A program made the position numbers and the translations under genes. From Lachnospiraceae bacterium UBA7598 (GTDB lineage: Bacteria; Bacillota; Clostridia; Lachnospirales; Lachnospiraceae): a DNA stretch of 9,181 nt. Numbering within the stretch: the first letter of the stretch is position 1; each line of letters starts with the position of its first letter. The notes under the pieces are model-generated. The model was not told where the DNA came from. It worked only from the letters and a program-made list of their open reading frames with translations, and ran no database searches. Shown piece by piece: positions 1-5,615 of the stretch. Location: contig DLQV01000296.1 in assembly GCA_002474415.1 (NCBI GenBank), positions 1 through 9,181 on the forward strand, read 5' to 3'.

Positions 1-543
1 TTCCAGATCTCCGCCGACCGGCACTCCGCTGGCAATCCGTGTCACTTTAATTCCTGTCGGTTTGATGAGCTTACTAATATACATTGCGGTCGTCTCCCCT
101 TCCAGACTGGAATTCGTCGCAATAATCACTTCATCCACATCTTTTTCCAGACGCACCATCAGCTCCTTCAACCGTATATCGTTCGGACCGATTCCGAGCA
201 TGGGTGAAATTGCACCATGTAACACATGATAGACCCCATTGTATTTTCCGGTTTTTTCATATGCAACCAGATCGCGGGTATTTTCTACCACCATAATCGT
301 CTTGTGATCTCTGGAAGTGTCACTGCAGATCGGACAGATTTCCTGATCCGTCAGGTTAAAACAGCACTTGCAGTATTTGACATTTTTCTTTGCAGAAACA
401 ATTGCCGATGCCAGAGCATCCACATGATCCTGCGGCATATTCAGGATATGAAATGCCAGCCGCTGTGCGGATTTGGCTCCGATTCCCGGAAGTGCAGACA
501 GTTCTTCAATCAATTTTGCAATCTCATGACTGTAATAATCCAT
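1..543 (-). CDS. recR: Recombination mediator RecR, 3' end cut by window edge
   Basis: RecR works with RecO (and RecF) to load RecA on gapped single-stranded DNA during recombinational repair in the cytoplasm. The frame is open from an ATG at 541-543 to the window edge, giving 181 residues; family members are about 200, so only roughly the last 17-20 are missing. In order I see a helix-hairpin-helix (about residues 15-34, with [13 protein letters not shown]), a four-cysteine zinc finger (C58, C61, C70, C73), and a Toprim domain from about residue 80 ([32 protein letters not shown]), ending near the conserved GVPVGGDLE segment. The start lies 1 nt after the ybaB stop (TAA-T-ATG), and its Shine-Dalgarno is inside ybaB, so the two are probably translated together. 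The neighbouring dnaX-ybaB is the classic firmicute context. Identity is secure. Confidence 0.97.
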   Translation of the reverse strand, partial: MDYYSHEIAKLIEELSALPGIGAKSAQRLAFHILNMPQDHVDALASAIVSAKKNVKYCKCCFNLTDQEICPICSDTSRDHKTIMVVENTRDLVAYEKTGKYNGVYHVLHGAISPMLGIGPNDIRLKELMVRLEKDVDEVIIATNSSLEGETTAMYISKLIKPTGIKVTRIASGVPVGGDLE

Positions 544-544
544 A

Positions 545-889
545 TTAGAACGGCAGTCCTCCACCTAATGCACCTGTAATCTGTGACATAGACTGCTGGG
601 AAGCTTCGTCGATTTTGCGCATGGCCTCATTTGTCGCTGCCATGATCAGATCCTCAAGCATCTCGATATCATCCGGATCTACTACTTCTTCCGCCAGTTT
701 TACCTTTGTCACTTCATGCTTACCGGAAACCGTCACTTCCACGGCTCCGCCACCTGCTGTAGCCGTTACTTCCTGTTCCTCTAAATTCTTCTGCGCCTCT
801 TCCATCTGCTTTTGCATCTTCTGCGCCTGCTTCATAATATTCGCCATATTTCCCGGCATACCGCCAGGGAATCCACCTCTTTTTGCCAT
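545..889 (-). CDS. ybaB: YbaB/EbfC family nucleoid-associated protein
   Basis: This small DNA-binding protein of the YbaB/EbfC family forms dimers and coats DNA; its gene sits between dnaX and recR in very many bacteria. The 114-residue product has the usual family length. A Gly/Met-rich N-terminus (about 5-16) leads to a Lys/Gln/Glu-rich helix likely to form a coiled coil (about 17-40), then the conserved beta segment [20 protein letters not shown] (46-65), and a second helix with [17 protein letters not shown]. The start is supported by an AGGAGGA Shine-Dalgarno at 896-902, 6 nt upstream. The stop is 1 nt before recR. Co-transcription with dnaX is likely, with a possible extra promoter at 938-966. 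The family is confidently recognised; its exact role in repair or nucleoid structure in clostridia is not settled. Confidence 0.95.
   Translation of the reverse strand: MAKRGGFPGGMPGNMANIMKQAQKMQKQMEEAQKNLEEQEVTATAGGGAVEVTVSGKHEVTKVKLAEEVVDPDDIEMLEDLIMAATNEAMRKIDEASQQSMSQITGALGGGLPF
557..565 (-). promoter_or_regulatory. RBS for recR inside the 3' end of ybaB
   Basis: The minus strand reads GGTGGAGGA, 13 nt before the recR ATG, within the last codons (Gly-Gly-Leu-Pro-Phe) of ybaB. The spacing is longer than ideal, which fits translational coupling with the upstream gene rather than independent initiation. Confidence 0.6.
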
Positions 890-937
890 GTGGGGTCCTC
901 CTGCTTTCTAATTTCAGTTATTTACGAATCTGGTATT

Positions 938-966
938 ATCATACCATTAGAAGTTCTCTTCCTCAA
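938..966 (-). promoter_or_regulatory. Candidate internal sigma-A promoter for ybaB-recR
   Basis: The minus strand carries TTGAGG (961-966), a 17-nt spacer, then TATGAT (938-943) preceded by TGG, which forms an extended -10. The -35 box lies in the last codons of dnaX and the -10 just after its stop. The -10 also sits in a 6-bp AT-rich inverted repeat (931-936 with 941-946) that lacks a following T run, so I do not call a terminator. Predicted start is about 930, leaving a leader of about 40 nt to the ybaB ATG. This is pattern-based only. Confidence 0.42.
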
Positions 967-2533
967 TATCAAAATTGATTAATTGCCGCAAATCCGGTAC
1001 GGTATTTGCCACACTGCGGTTTCCTTCATTCAGGCGAAGCTGTACCTCCACCTGCTTTGCGCACCGCTGCGCGATCATTTCCTTCAGATGATCGATGCAC
1101 CCGGCCTTATTATCATTCAGATAGGCAAACGCATTGGCATCGTCAAACATCAGAAGTAGTTCTCCCGCCGGTCCGAGTGTCGGCACCGCCTGATTTAAAT
1201 ACTGTCTGGTGATACCTCCCATCTCCGAAATGATCGATCTCCAGTTCTGCATCACCTGCTTAATGTCCTCCGGAATGGCTTTGGGAAGTTCTGTTTTCTC
1301 CGGTGCCTGTGCCACAGGAGCCTGCGTACCACCTGTTGCCGGAACTGCTGCACTCTGCGGTGCTGCCGAAACAAATGCCCCGCTTTCCAGCTTCTGCTCA
1401 ATATCATCCATGCGCTCATTGAGTGCCGACAGATCTTTTTCCATCTGCGGACGGCAAAGCTTGATAATTGCAATCTCCAGCAAAATACGCTTCTGTGCCG
1501 CATACCGGATCTGACTCGACAGCTCTGAGAAAATCCGGATATACCGGATCAGTGTTTCCGGTTCCACCATCTGTGCTTCTTCTTTCAGGGCTGCCAGATG
1601 ATCGGCTGACATATCCAGCACTTCCTCCATGTCATCCGCACTCTGGATGAGCAAAAGATTTCTCATGTACCAGGTGAAATCGTTCACCATCTGCCCCAGT
1701 TCCCGTCCCTGGTCCACCAGCTGGTCAACTGTCCGGATAGCACCGGTCACATCTTTTGCCAGCACCTGGCGCAGCAATGCGGAAAACACTTCCGTATCCA
1801 CCGCACCGAGCACTTCCAGCACATTTTCATAGGTGAGCTTCTCCCCCAGGTGAAAGGCAATACACTGGTCGAGCAGACTCAGCGCATCACGCATCGAGCC
1901 GTCTCCAGCCTTTGCCACATAGCGCAGCGCGCGCTCCTCGACATCCACCTGCTCGGTGCGCATCAGCTCTGCCAGACGATCGGTAATGGTATCAATGGAA
2001 ATCCGGTGGAAATCATATCTCTGACAGCGGGACAGAATCGTAATCGGGATCTTGTGCGCTTCCGTTGTCGCAAGAATAAAAATCACATATGCCGGCGGCT
2101 CCTCCAGTGTCTTGAGCAGCGCATTGAATGCACCTGCCGACAGCATATGCACCTCGTCAATAATGTAAACCTTGTATTTTCCCTCTGTCGGGCGGTAAGA
2201 TACTTCTTCCCGAATCTGCCGGATATTGTCCACACCGTTGTTCGATGCAGCATCAATCTCTATGACATTCATAGAAGTCCCGGCGGCAATGCCCTGACAT
2301 GCAGGGCATTTTCCACAGGGACTTCCGTCTACCGGGTGTTCACAATTTACTGCTTTTGCAAAAATCTTTGCAACTGTCGTCTTTCCGGTACCCCTGGTAC
2401 CGCAAAACAGATAAGCATGTCCTATGCGATCGGCTTTGATCTGATTCTTTAATGTTGTAACAATGTGTTCCTGCCCTTTGACATCTTCAAATTCCTGCGG
2501 GCGGAACTTACGGTATAAAGCCGTGTAAGACAT
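947..2533 (-). CDS. dnaX: DNA polymerase III clamp-loader subunit tau/gamma
   Basis: DnaX is the AAA+ motor of the clamp loader that opens and places the sliding clamp on primed DNA at the replication fork. The 528-residue protein starts with the typical SYTALYRKFRPQ. It shows a Walker A (GTRGTGKT, 45-52), a four-cysteine zinc module (C64, C73, C76, C79), a Walker B (DEVH, 126-129), a sensor 1 segment (ATTEAHKIP, 155-163), and an SRC arginine-finger motif (168-170). Domain III follows to about 365, then an Ala/Pro/Gln-rich linker (about 386-417) and a C-terminal domain (418-528) of the firmicute type that would contact the polymerase and helicase. The start is supported by AAAAGGAG at 2541-2548, about 7 nt upstream. 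The pfk stop is 33 nt upstream. I see no A-AAA-AAG frameshift heptamer, so only a full-length tau-like product is predicted. Confidence 0.97.
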   Translation of the reverse strand: MSYTALYRKFRPQEFEDVKGQEHIVTTLKNQIKADRIGHAYLFCGTRGTGKTTVAKIFAKAVNCEHPVDGSPCGKCPACQGIAAGTSMNVIEIDAASNNGVDNIRQIREEVSYRPTEGKYKVYIIDEVHMLSAGAFNALLKTLEEPPAYVIFILATTEAHKIPITILSRCQRYDFHRISIDTITDRLAELMRTEQVDVEERALRYVAKAGDGSMRDALSLLDQCIAFHLGEKLTYENVLEVLGAVDTEVFSALLRQVLAKDVTGAIRTVDQLVDQGRELGQMVNDFTWYMRNLLLIQSADDMEEVLDMSADHLAALKEEAQMVEPETLIRYIRIFSELSSQIRYAAQKRILLEIAIIKLCRPQMEKDLSALNERMDDIEQKLESGAFVSAAPQSAAVPATGGTQAPVAQAPEKTELPKAIPEDIKQVMQNWRSIISEMGGITRQYLNQAVPTLGPAGELLLMFDDANAFAYLNDNKAGCIDHLKEMIAQRCAKQVEVQLRLNEGNRSVANTVPDLRQLINFDIEEENF

Positions 2534-2566
2534 TTTTCTTCTCCTTTTTGTCGGATATCCGAAGAT

Positions 2567-3640
2567 TTAATCTCCAAAACTGATACCGATCCGTTTTGCT
2601 TCCTGGATCATCTGGCTGTCCGGATCAACCGTCTTTAACTTGCCTGCCACCTCTCCGAGCGGCACACATTTGGTTTTGTTGTTGATCATGGCGATCATAC
2701 AGCCAAACTTTCCTTCCATGATTGCTTTGGCAGCGGCAGATCCAAGACGGGTACATAATACTCTGTCGTACGGACACGGGCTTCCTCCACGCTGTGTGTG
2801 ACCTGGAACCGCAACGCGGACTTCCACACCACATTTCTCCTGAATCTGATCTGCAATCTCATAAGAAACTGACGGATACTTGCGGGATGCAACTTTTGCC
2901 TTGTACTGTTTCTTGGTAAGCTGTGCATCTTCTTTGGAAATGGCACCTTCCGCAACCGCAAGGATTGTAAATCCCTTTCCGTCTCTCGTACGCTTGTGAA
3001 TCGCCTCTACGACCTTATCAATATCGTACGGGATCTCCGGGAGCAGAATAATGTCGGCGCCGCCTGCCACGCCTGCATACAGGGTAAGCCATCCTACTTT
3101 GTGTCCCATTACCTCTACGATAAATACACGATTGTGGGAAGCCGCCGTTGTATGGATGCAATCGATGGTCTCTGTTGCTATATTAATTGCACTCTGAAAA
3201 CCGAATGTCACATCTGTTCCGTAAATATCATTGTCGATCGTTTTTGGAAGGTGGATAATATTGAGTCCTTCCTCACGAAGCAGATTGGCCGTTTTCTGTG
3301 TCCCGTTACCGCCTAAAATAACCAGACAGTCGAGTCCGAGCTTACGGTATGTGGACTTCATGGCCTCTACCTTGTCCAGACCGTTTTCATCCGGCACACG
3401 CATCTGCTTGAATGGCTGGCGGGAAGATCCGAGAATCGTTCCACCTCTGGTAAGAATTCCGGAAAAATCCGAGGCTGTAAGAATTCTGTACTGTTCATAG
3501 ATCAGCCCTTTGTACCCATTTTCAAATCCATAAATCTCCAGTTCGTCTACATTCGTGGTCAGTCCTTTTACAACACCACGCATGGCTGCATTTAAAGCCT
3601 GGCAGTCTCCGCCGCTGGTAAGCATTCCGATCTTCATCAT
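2567..3640 (-). CDS. pfkA: 6-phosphofructokinase (PfkA superfamily, clostridial mixed-residue type)
   Basis: The enzyme phosphorylates fructose 6-phosphate to fructose 1,6-bisphosphate, the committed step of glycolysis. The frame reaches 3658, but a strong AGGAGGA at 3648-3654 overlaps that region and points to the ATG at 3638-3640 (7 nt spacing), giving 357 residues; the next ATG at 3635-3637 is also possible. Visible motifs in the 357-residue numbering are TSGGDCQALNAAMR near the N-terminus, GGNGT (110-114), PKTIDND with the catalytic Asp (132-138), MGHKVGW (178-184), and GHTQRGGSP near the C-terminus. Gly at the E. coli 104 position favours ATP as phosphate donor, while Lys at the 124 position resembles pyrophosphate-dependent enzymes; the classic GGDG is GGNG and MGR is MGH. 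I therefore favour ATP but leave the donor open. It is followed after 33 nt by dnaX, probably in the same transcript. Confidence 0.9.
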   Translation of the reverse strand: MMKIGMLTSGGDCQALNAAMRGVVKGLTTNVDELEIYGFENGYKGLIYEQYRILTASDFSGILTRGGTILGSSRQPFKQMRVPDENGLDKVEAMKSTYRKLGLDCLVILGGNGTQKTANLLREEGLNIIHLPKTIDNDIYGTDVTFGFQSAINIATETIDCIHTTAASHNRVFIVEVMGHKVGWLTLYAGVAGGADIILLPEIPYDIDKVVEAIHKRTRDGKGFTILAVAEGAISKEDAQLTKKQYKAKVASRKYPSVSYEIADQIQEKCGVEVRVAVPGHTQRGGSPCPYDRVLCTRLGSAAAKAIMEGKFGCMIAMINNKTKCVPLGEVAGKLKTVDPDSQMIQEAKRIGISFGD

Positions 3641-3647
3641 GCACGTT

Positions 3648-3654
3648 TCCTCCT
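3648..3654 (-). promoter_or_regulatory. RBS that fixes the pfk start
   Basis: The minus strand reads AGGAGGA, 7 nt before the ATG at 3638-3640 and 10 nt before the next ATG at 3635-3637. It lies inside any product started at 3656-3658, so the longer start is unlikely. Confidence 0.8.
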
Positions 3655-3702
3655 GCATATTCTCTTATTGTGTACAAAATGTTTTTTCACATACACATTT
3701 GT

Positions 3703-3731
3703 ATTATAGTATAATTTTTGCCCGTTCACAA
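3703..3731 (-). promoter_or_regulatory. Predicted sigma-A promoter of pfk
   Basis: The minus strand has TTGTGA (3726-3731), a 17-nt spacer, and a perfect TATAAT (3703-3708). Transcription would start near 3696 and give a leader of about 55 nt before the pfk ATG. It stands back to back with the tRNA promoter, the two -35 boxes being 10 bp apart. Confidence 0.62.
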
Positions 3732-3741
3732 GATAAGCGAC

Positions 3742-3770
3742 TTGAAAAATGTATGTAAATTCTGTATACT
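3742..3770 (+). promoter_or_regulatory. Predicted sigma-A promoter of the tRNA-Ser gene
   Basis: The plus strand has TTGAAA (3742-3747), a 17-nt spacer, and TATACT (3765-3770). Transcription would start near 3777, giving a 5' leader of about 65 nt that RNase P would remove. Confidence 0.6.
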
Positions 3771-3841
3771 AGGTAAGACGATGCAGCTTATGCTATACCA
3801 GAAGGAGCACATCGCATGAAAGTTCCGCTTCGCGGAAGATT

Positions 3842-3931
3842 GGAGAGTTGTCCGAGAGGTCGAAGGTGCCGCACTCGAAATGCGGTTTGCGTCGAATAGA
3901 CGCAACGTGGGTTCGAATCCCATGCTCTCCG
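3842..3931 (+). tRNA. tRNA-Ser(CGA), reads UCG codons
   Basis: This is a 90-nt class II tRNA. The acceptor stem pairs GGAGAGT (3842-3848) with GCTCTCC (3924-3930), ending in a discriminator G at 3931, as expected for serine. The anticodon stem CCGCA/TGCGG (3869-3873 with 3881-3885) holds the loop CTCGAAA with anticodon CGA at 3876-3878. The long variable arm is a 7-bp stem with a 5-nt loop (3887-3893 with 3899-3905), which marks a serine tRNA. The T arm (3907-3923) has the loop TTCGAAT. CCA is not encoded, so it must be added by a nucleotidyltransferase. Confidence 0.97.
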
Positions 3932-3943
3932 CTCATATCAACG

Positions 3944-3987
3944 AAAAAACAGCGCCCCGGTCTTCACCGACCAGGGCGCTGTTTTTT
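3944..3987. terminator. Bidirectional intrinsic terminator
   Basis: A perfect 14-bp inverted repeat (3944-3957 with 3974-3987) has a GC-rich core, CAGCGCCC/GGGCGCTG, bounded by six A's on one side and six T's on the other, with a further GGTC/GACC pairing near the loop. Each strand therefore gives a hairpin followed by a U run. On plus it would end the tRNA transcript 12 nt after the tRNA; on minus it would end the CarD operon 3 nt after its last stop codon. Confidence 0.9.
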
Positions 3988-3990
3988 CTC

Positions 3991-4347
3991 TCAACGACGT
4001 CCGCGATTATTTCCACGCCGATCCGTCATGTCACGCTTTTCGCGGAAATCACGGTTCCGACGCTCACGGGAATCGTTTGCTCTGTTTCCATCCGCACGGT
4101 TTCCATGATCCACATCACTGTTTCTGCCGGATGACGGCCGCTCTTTCTTTCGGCCGATATATACGTTCCATTTCATATAGGCTTCCTGCGCATTGCGGGA
4201 TTTGTAGATTACGTTGCGTTCCTCTCCTACAATATCCGTAATGCTGTACCAGCCTTTGTCATACTGGAATTCCGCTGTCTTTCCTTCAAGTTCTTTGTTT
4301 CCAAGTACAAATTTATGTATTGCCTGCTGTGGCTGCTGCTGTGCCAT
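3991..4347 (-). CDS. Small protein of unknown function with arginine-rich tail
   Basis: I do not recognise this 118-residue protein. It begins with a Gln-rich stretch (3-8), then what looks like a small folded part (about 10-65) with aromatic residues (FQYDKGWYSI, YMKWNVYIG). The last 53 residues (66-118) are low in hydrophobics and contain 16 arginines with Asp, Asn and Gly, ending in RRGNNRGRR, so they are probably disordered and could bind RNA or DNA. The start is backed by AAGGAGG at 4354-4360, 6 nt upstream, inside the end of the CarD-like gene; that gene stops 1 nt before this ATG, so translation is probably coupled. The shared terminator lies 3 nt after the stop. A link to transcription or RNA is inferred only from the tail and from its partner. 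Confidence 0.85.
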   Translation of the reverse strand: MAQQQPQQAIHKFVLGNKELEGKTAEFQYDKGWYSITDIVGEERNVIYKSRNAQEAYMKWNVYIGRKKERPSSGRNSDVDHGNRADGNRANDSRERRNRDFREKRDMTDRRGNNRGRR

Positions 4348-4348
4348 C

Positions 4349-4639
4349 CTATCCCTCCTTTTTTCCTAATACATACTCCACGGCCTGTCTCAATTTTTCG
4401 TCTTTTTTCGTTTCTTCCGTTCCCTGAAGTGCCTCTGCCTCTTCCCTGGTAAACAATTCCCGCAGTTTCACCTGATGATTTTCTACCGGAATATAAGATA
4501 CCTTGGATTTGTCGAACACGGAACGCAGCACATAGTACGGAATTTTGCGCTCCCTGCGTGATGCGGAGAGCGAAACGATATTTTCTACCTGACAGACTCC
4601 CTGTGTTTCACTGTATATGATCTGTTTTTTTTCAAACAT
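4349..4639 (-). CDS. Short CarD-like RNA-polymerase-interacting protein
   Basis: The N-terminal 60 or so residues fit the CarD/CdnL/TRCF RNA-polymerase-interaction domain. IIYSETQGVCQVENI (7-21) matches the usual 'YP.hGVg.Ve.I' pattern, YYVLRS (35-40) the second strand, and VSYIPVENHQVKLREL (47-62) the 'v.vPv...lR' end. Full CarD/CdnL proteins are about 160 residues, with a helical DNA-binding C-terminal domain; this one is 96 and keeps only a short charged helical tail (64-96). It would thus contact the polymerase beta subunit but may lack the usual DNA-contacting part. The start has AGAGGTG at 4645-4651. A good promoter lies upstream (4667-4695), and the Arg-rich gene follows after 1 nt. 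The domain call is fairly sure; a role in promoter opening is inferred. Confidence 0.8.
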   Translation of the reverse strand: MFEKKQIIYSETQGVCQVENIVSLSASRRERKIPYYVLRSVFDKSKVSYIPVENHQVKLRELFTREEAEALQGTEETKKDEKLRQAVEYVLGKKEG

Positions 4640-4666
4640 TCTGTCACCTCTGAAAAAGATAAAATT

Positions 4667-4695
4667 ATCATATCACAAGAAAAAAGTTTTGACAA
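4667..4695 (-). promoter_or_regulatory. Predicted sigma-A promoter of the CarD-like operon
   Basis: The minus strand has TTGTCA (4690-4695), a 17-nt spacer, and TATGAT (4667-4672). Predicted start is near 4660, leaving a leader of about 20 nt to the ATG at 4637-4639. Its -35 overlaps a perfect TTGACA on the other strand. Confidence 0.65.
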
Positions 4696-4717
4696 ATACT
4701 CCAAAACATTTTACGCT
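4689..4717 (+). promoter_or_regulatory. Possible promoter of the EamA transporter gene
   Basis: A perfect TTGACA (4689-4694) is followed after 17 nt by TACGCT (4712-4717), which keeps only the T, A and final T of a -10 box. Transcription would begin about at the Shine-Dalgarno (AAGGAGG, 4724-4730), an uncomfortably short leader, so this is a weak call. Confidence 0.3.
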
Positions 4718-4739
4718 TGTCTCAAGGAGGAAACTATAT

Positions 4740-5606
4740 ATGTGGATTCTATTTGCATTTGGGTCAGCTCTGTTCGCCGGACTGACTTCCATACTGGCGA
4801 AATGCGGTATCAAAAATACCGATTCCAATGTAGCTACGGCGATCCGTACCATAATTGTACTTATTTTTTCATGGATCATGGTATTTCTGGTGGGGGCACA
4901 ACACGGCATCGGAAGTGTTTCTGCCAAAACCTGGACGTTTCTGATCCTGTCCGGACTTGCCACCGGTGCTTCCTGGCTGTGCTACTTCCGTGCATTGCAG
5001 ATCGGAGATGTAGATAAGGTGGTCCCTGTCGATAAATCGAGTGCCATTCTGTCGATCCTTCTCGCGTTCATCTTCCTGCACGAGAGCATCAGCCCACTGA
5101 AACTTCTGTGCGTCGTACTGATCGGCGTGGGAACCTACCTTATGATCACGAAAAAGGGAACCTCTTCTGAAACTTCCGGAAAAAAGGGCTGGAGCTGGTT
5201 CTTCTACGCGCTTGGCTCTGCCGTCTTTGCCAGCCTGACTTCTATTCTGGGAAAAGTCGGCATCGAAAATATCGATTCCAATCTCGGAACTGCCATCCGT
5301 ACCATCGTCGTGCTGATCATGGCATGGATCGTCGTGTTTGTCACGAAAAAGCAGGACAGTGTGCGCACGATTGATCACAAAGAACTTGGTTTTATCTGCC
5401 TGTCCGGACTTGCCACCGGCGCTTCCTGGCTGTGCTATTACCGTGCATTGCAGGATGGTCTGGCAAGCGTCGTTGTGCCGATTGATAAGCTGAGTATTCT
5501 GGTTACCATTCTGTTTTCTTATCTTGTTTTTCATGAGAAACTGGGGAAAAAAGAAGCCGGGGGACTGGTGCTGATTGTGGCGGGGACGTTGGGGATGCTG
5601 GTGTAG
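4740..5606 (+). CDS. DMT-superfamily EamA transporter made of two near-identical halves
   Basis: This 288-residue membrane protein of the drug/metabolite transporter superfamily should have about ten membrane segments, five per half. The substrate cannot be told. The two halves (about 1-137 and 153-288) align at an offset of 151 residues. GSALFAGLTSILAKCGI matches GSAVFASLTSILGKVGI, and LSGLATGASWLCYFRALQ matches LSGLATGASWLCYYRALQ; about 31 of the first 49 aligned residues are identical by eye. A hydrophilic Lys/Ser/Thr linker (about 138-151) joins them. Each half resembles the free-standing proteins of about 140 residues in the BAT group, so this looks like a tandem fusion. The start at 4740 is chosen for AAGGAGG at 4724-4730, 9 nt upstream, and because it opens directly into a membrane segment; an in-frame ATG at 4617 would add 41 charged residues and cross the CarD promoter. 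It converges with the SWIM gene, the stops being 9 nt apart. Confidence 0.93.
   Translation: MWILFAFGSALFAGLTSILAKCGIKNTDSNVATAIRTIIVLIFSWIMVFLVGAQHGIGSVSAKTWTFLILSGLATGASWLCYFRALQIGDVDKVVPVDKSSAILSILLAFIFLHESISPLKLLCVVLIGVGTYLMITKKGTSSETSGKKGWSWFFYALGSAVFASLTSILGKVGIENIDSNLGTAIRTIVVLIMAWIVVFVTKKQDSVRTIDHKELGFICLSGLATGASWLCYYRALQDGLASVVVPIDKLSILVTILFSYLVFHEKLGKKEAGGLVLIVAGTLGMLV
4948..5000 (+). repeat. 53-nt internal repeat, copy 1 (transporter N-terminal half)
   Basis: This stretch matches 5401-5453 at 50 of 53 positions by eye. It encodes the SGLATGASWLCYFRALQ motif of the first half. The distance between copies is 453 nt, exactly 151 codons. Confidence 0.9.
5401..5453 (+). repeat. 53-nt internal repeat, copy 2 (transporter C-terminal half)
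   Basis: Second copy of the repeat at 4948-5000, in the same frame. Of the three differences, one is silent (GGT/GGC) and the other two fall in one Tyr-Phe versus Tyr-Tyr stretch. Confidence 0.9.
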
Positions 5607-5615
5607 TATCCCTTG

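Noticed and set aside
1425..1450. A-rich run in dnaX as a possible programmed frameshift site
   Set aside because: The minus strand reads ATG GAA AAA GAT, which is not the A-AAA-AAG heptamer, and no strong stem-loop follows.
1850..2452. A 200-codon plus-strand open frame opposite dnaX
   Set aside because: It lies fully antisense to the conserved AAA+ domain of dnaX and resembles no known protein.
2551..2562. Perfect 12-nt palindrome TCGGATATCCGA between pfk and dnaX
   Set aside because: It gives only a 4-bp stem with an ATAT loop and no T run, so it is not a terminator; too short to call an operator without conservation data.
3669..3697. Inverted repeat TGTGTA/TACACA in the pfk leader
   Set aside because: The arms are 6 bp and AT-rich with an unpaired bulge inside; it overlaps the predicted start site and resembles no known riboswitch.
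3848..4134. Overlapping plus-strand frames across the tRNA, terminator and Arg-rich gene
   Set aside because: They run through a tRNA and a terminator hairpin and reflect the repetitive codons of the gene on the other strand.
4869..5534. A 221-codon minus-strand open frame opposite the transporter
   Set aside because: It is a shadow of the EamA gene; its repeated segments merely mirror the transporter's internal duplication.
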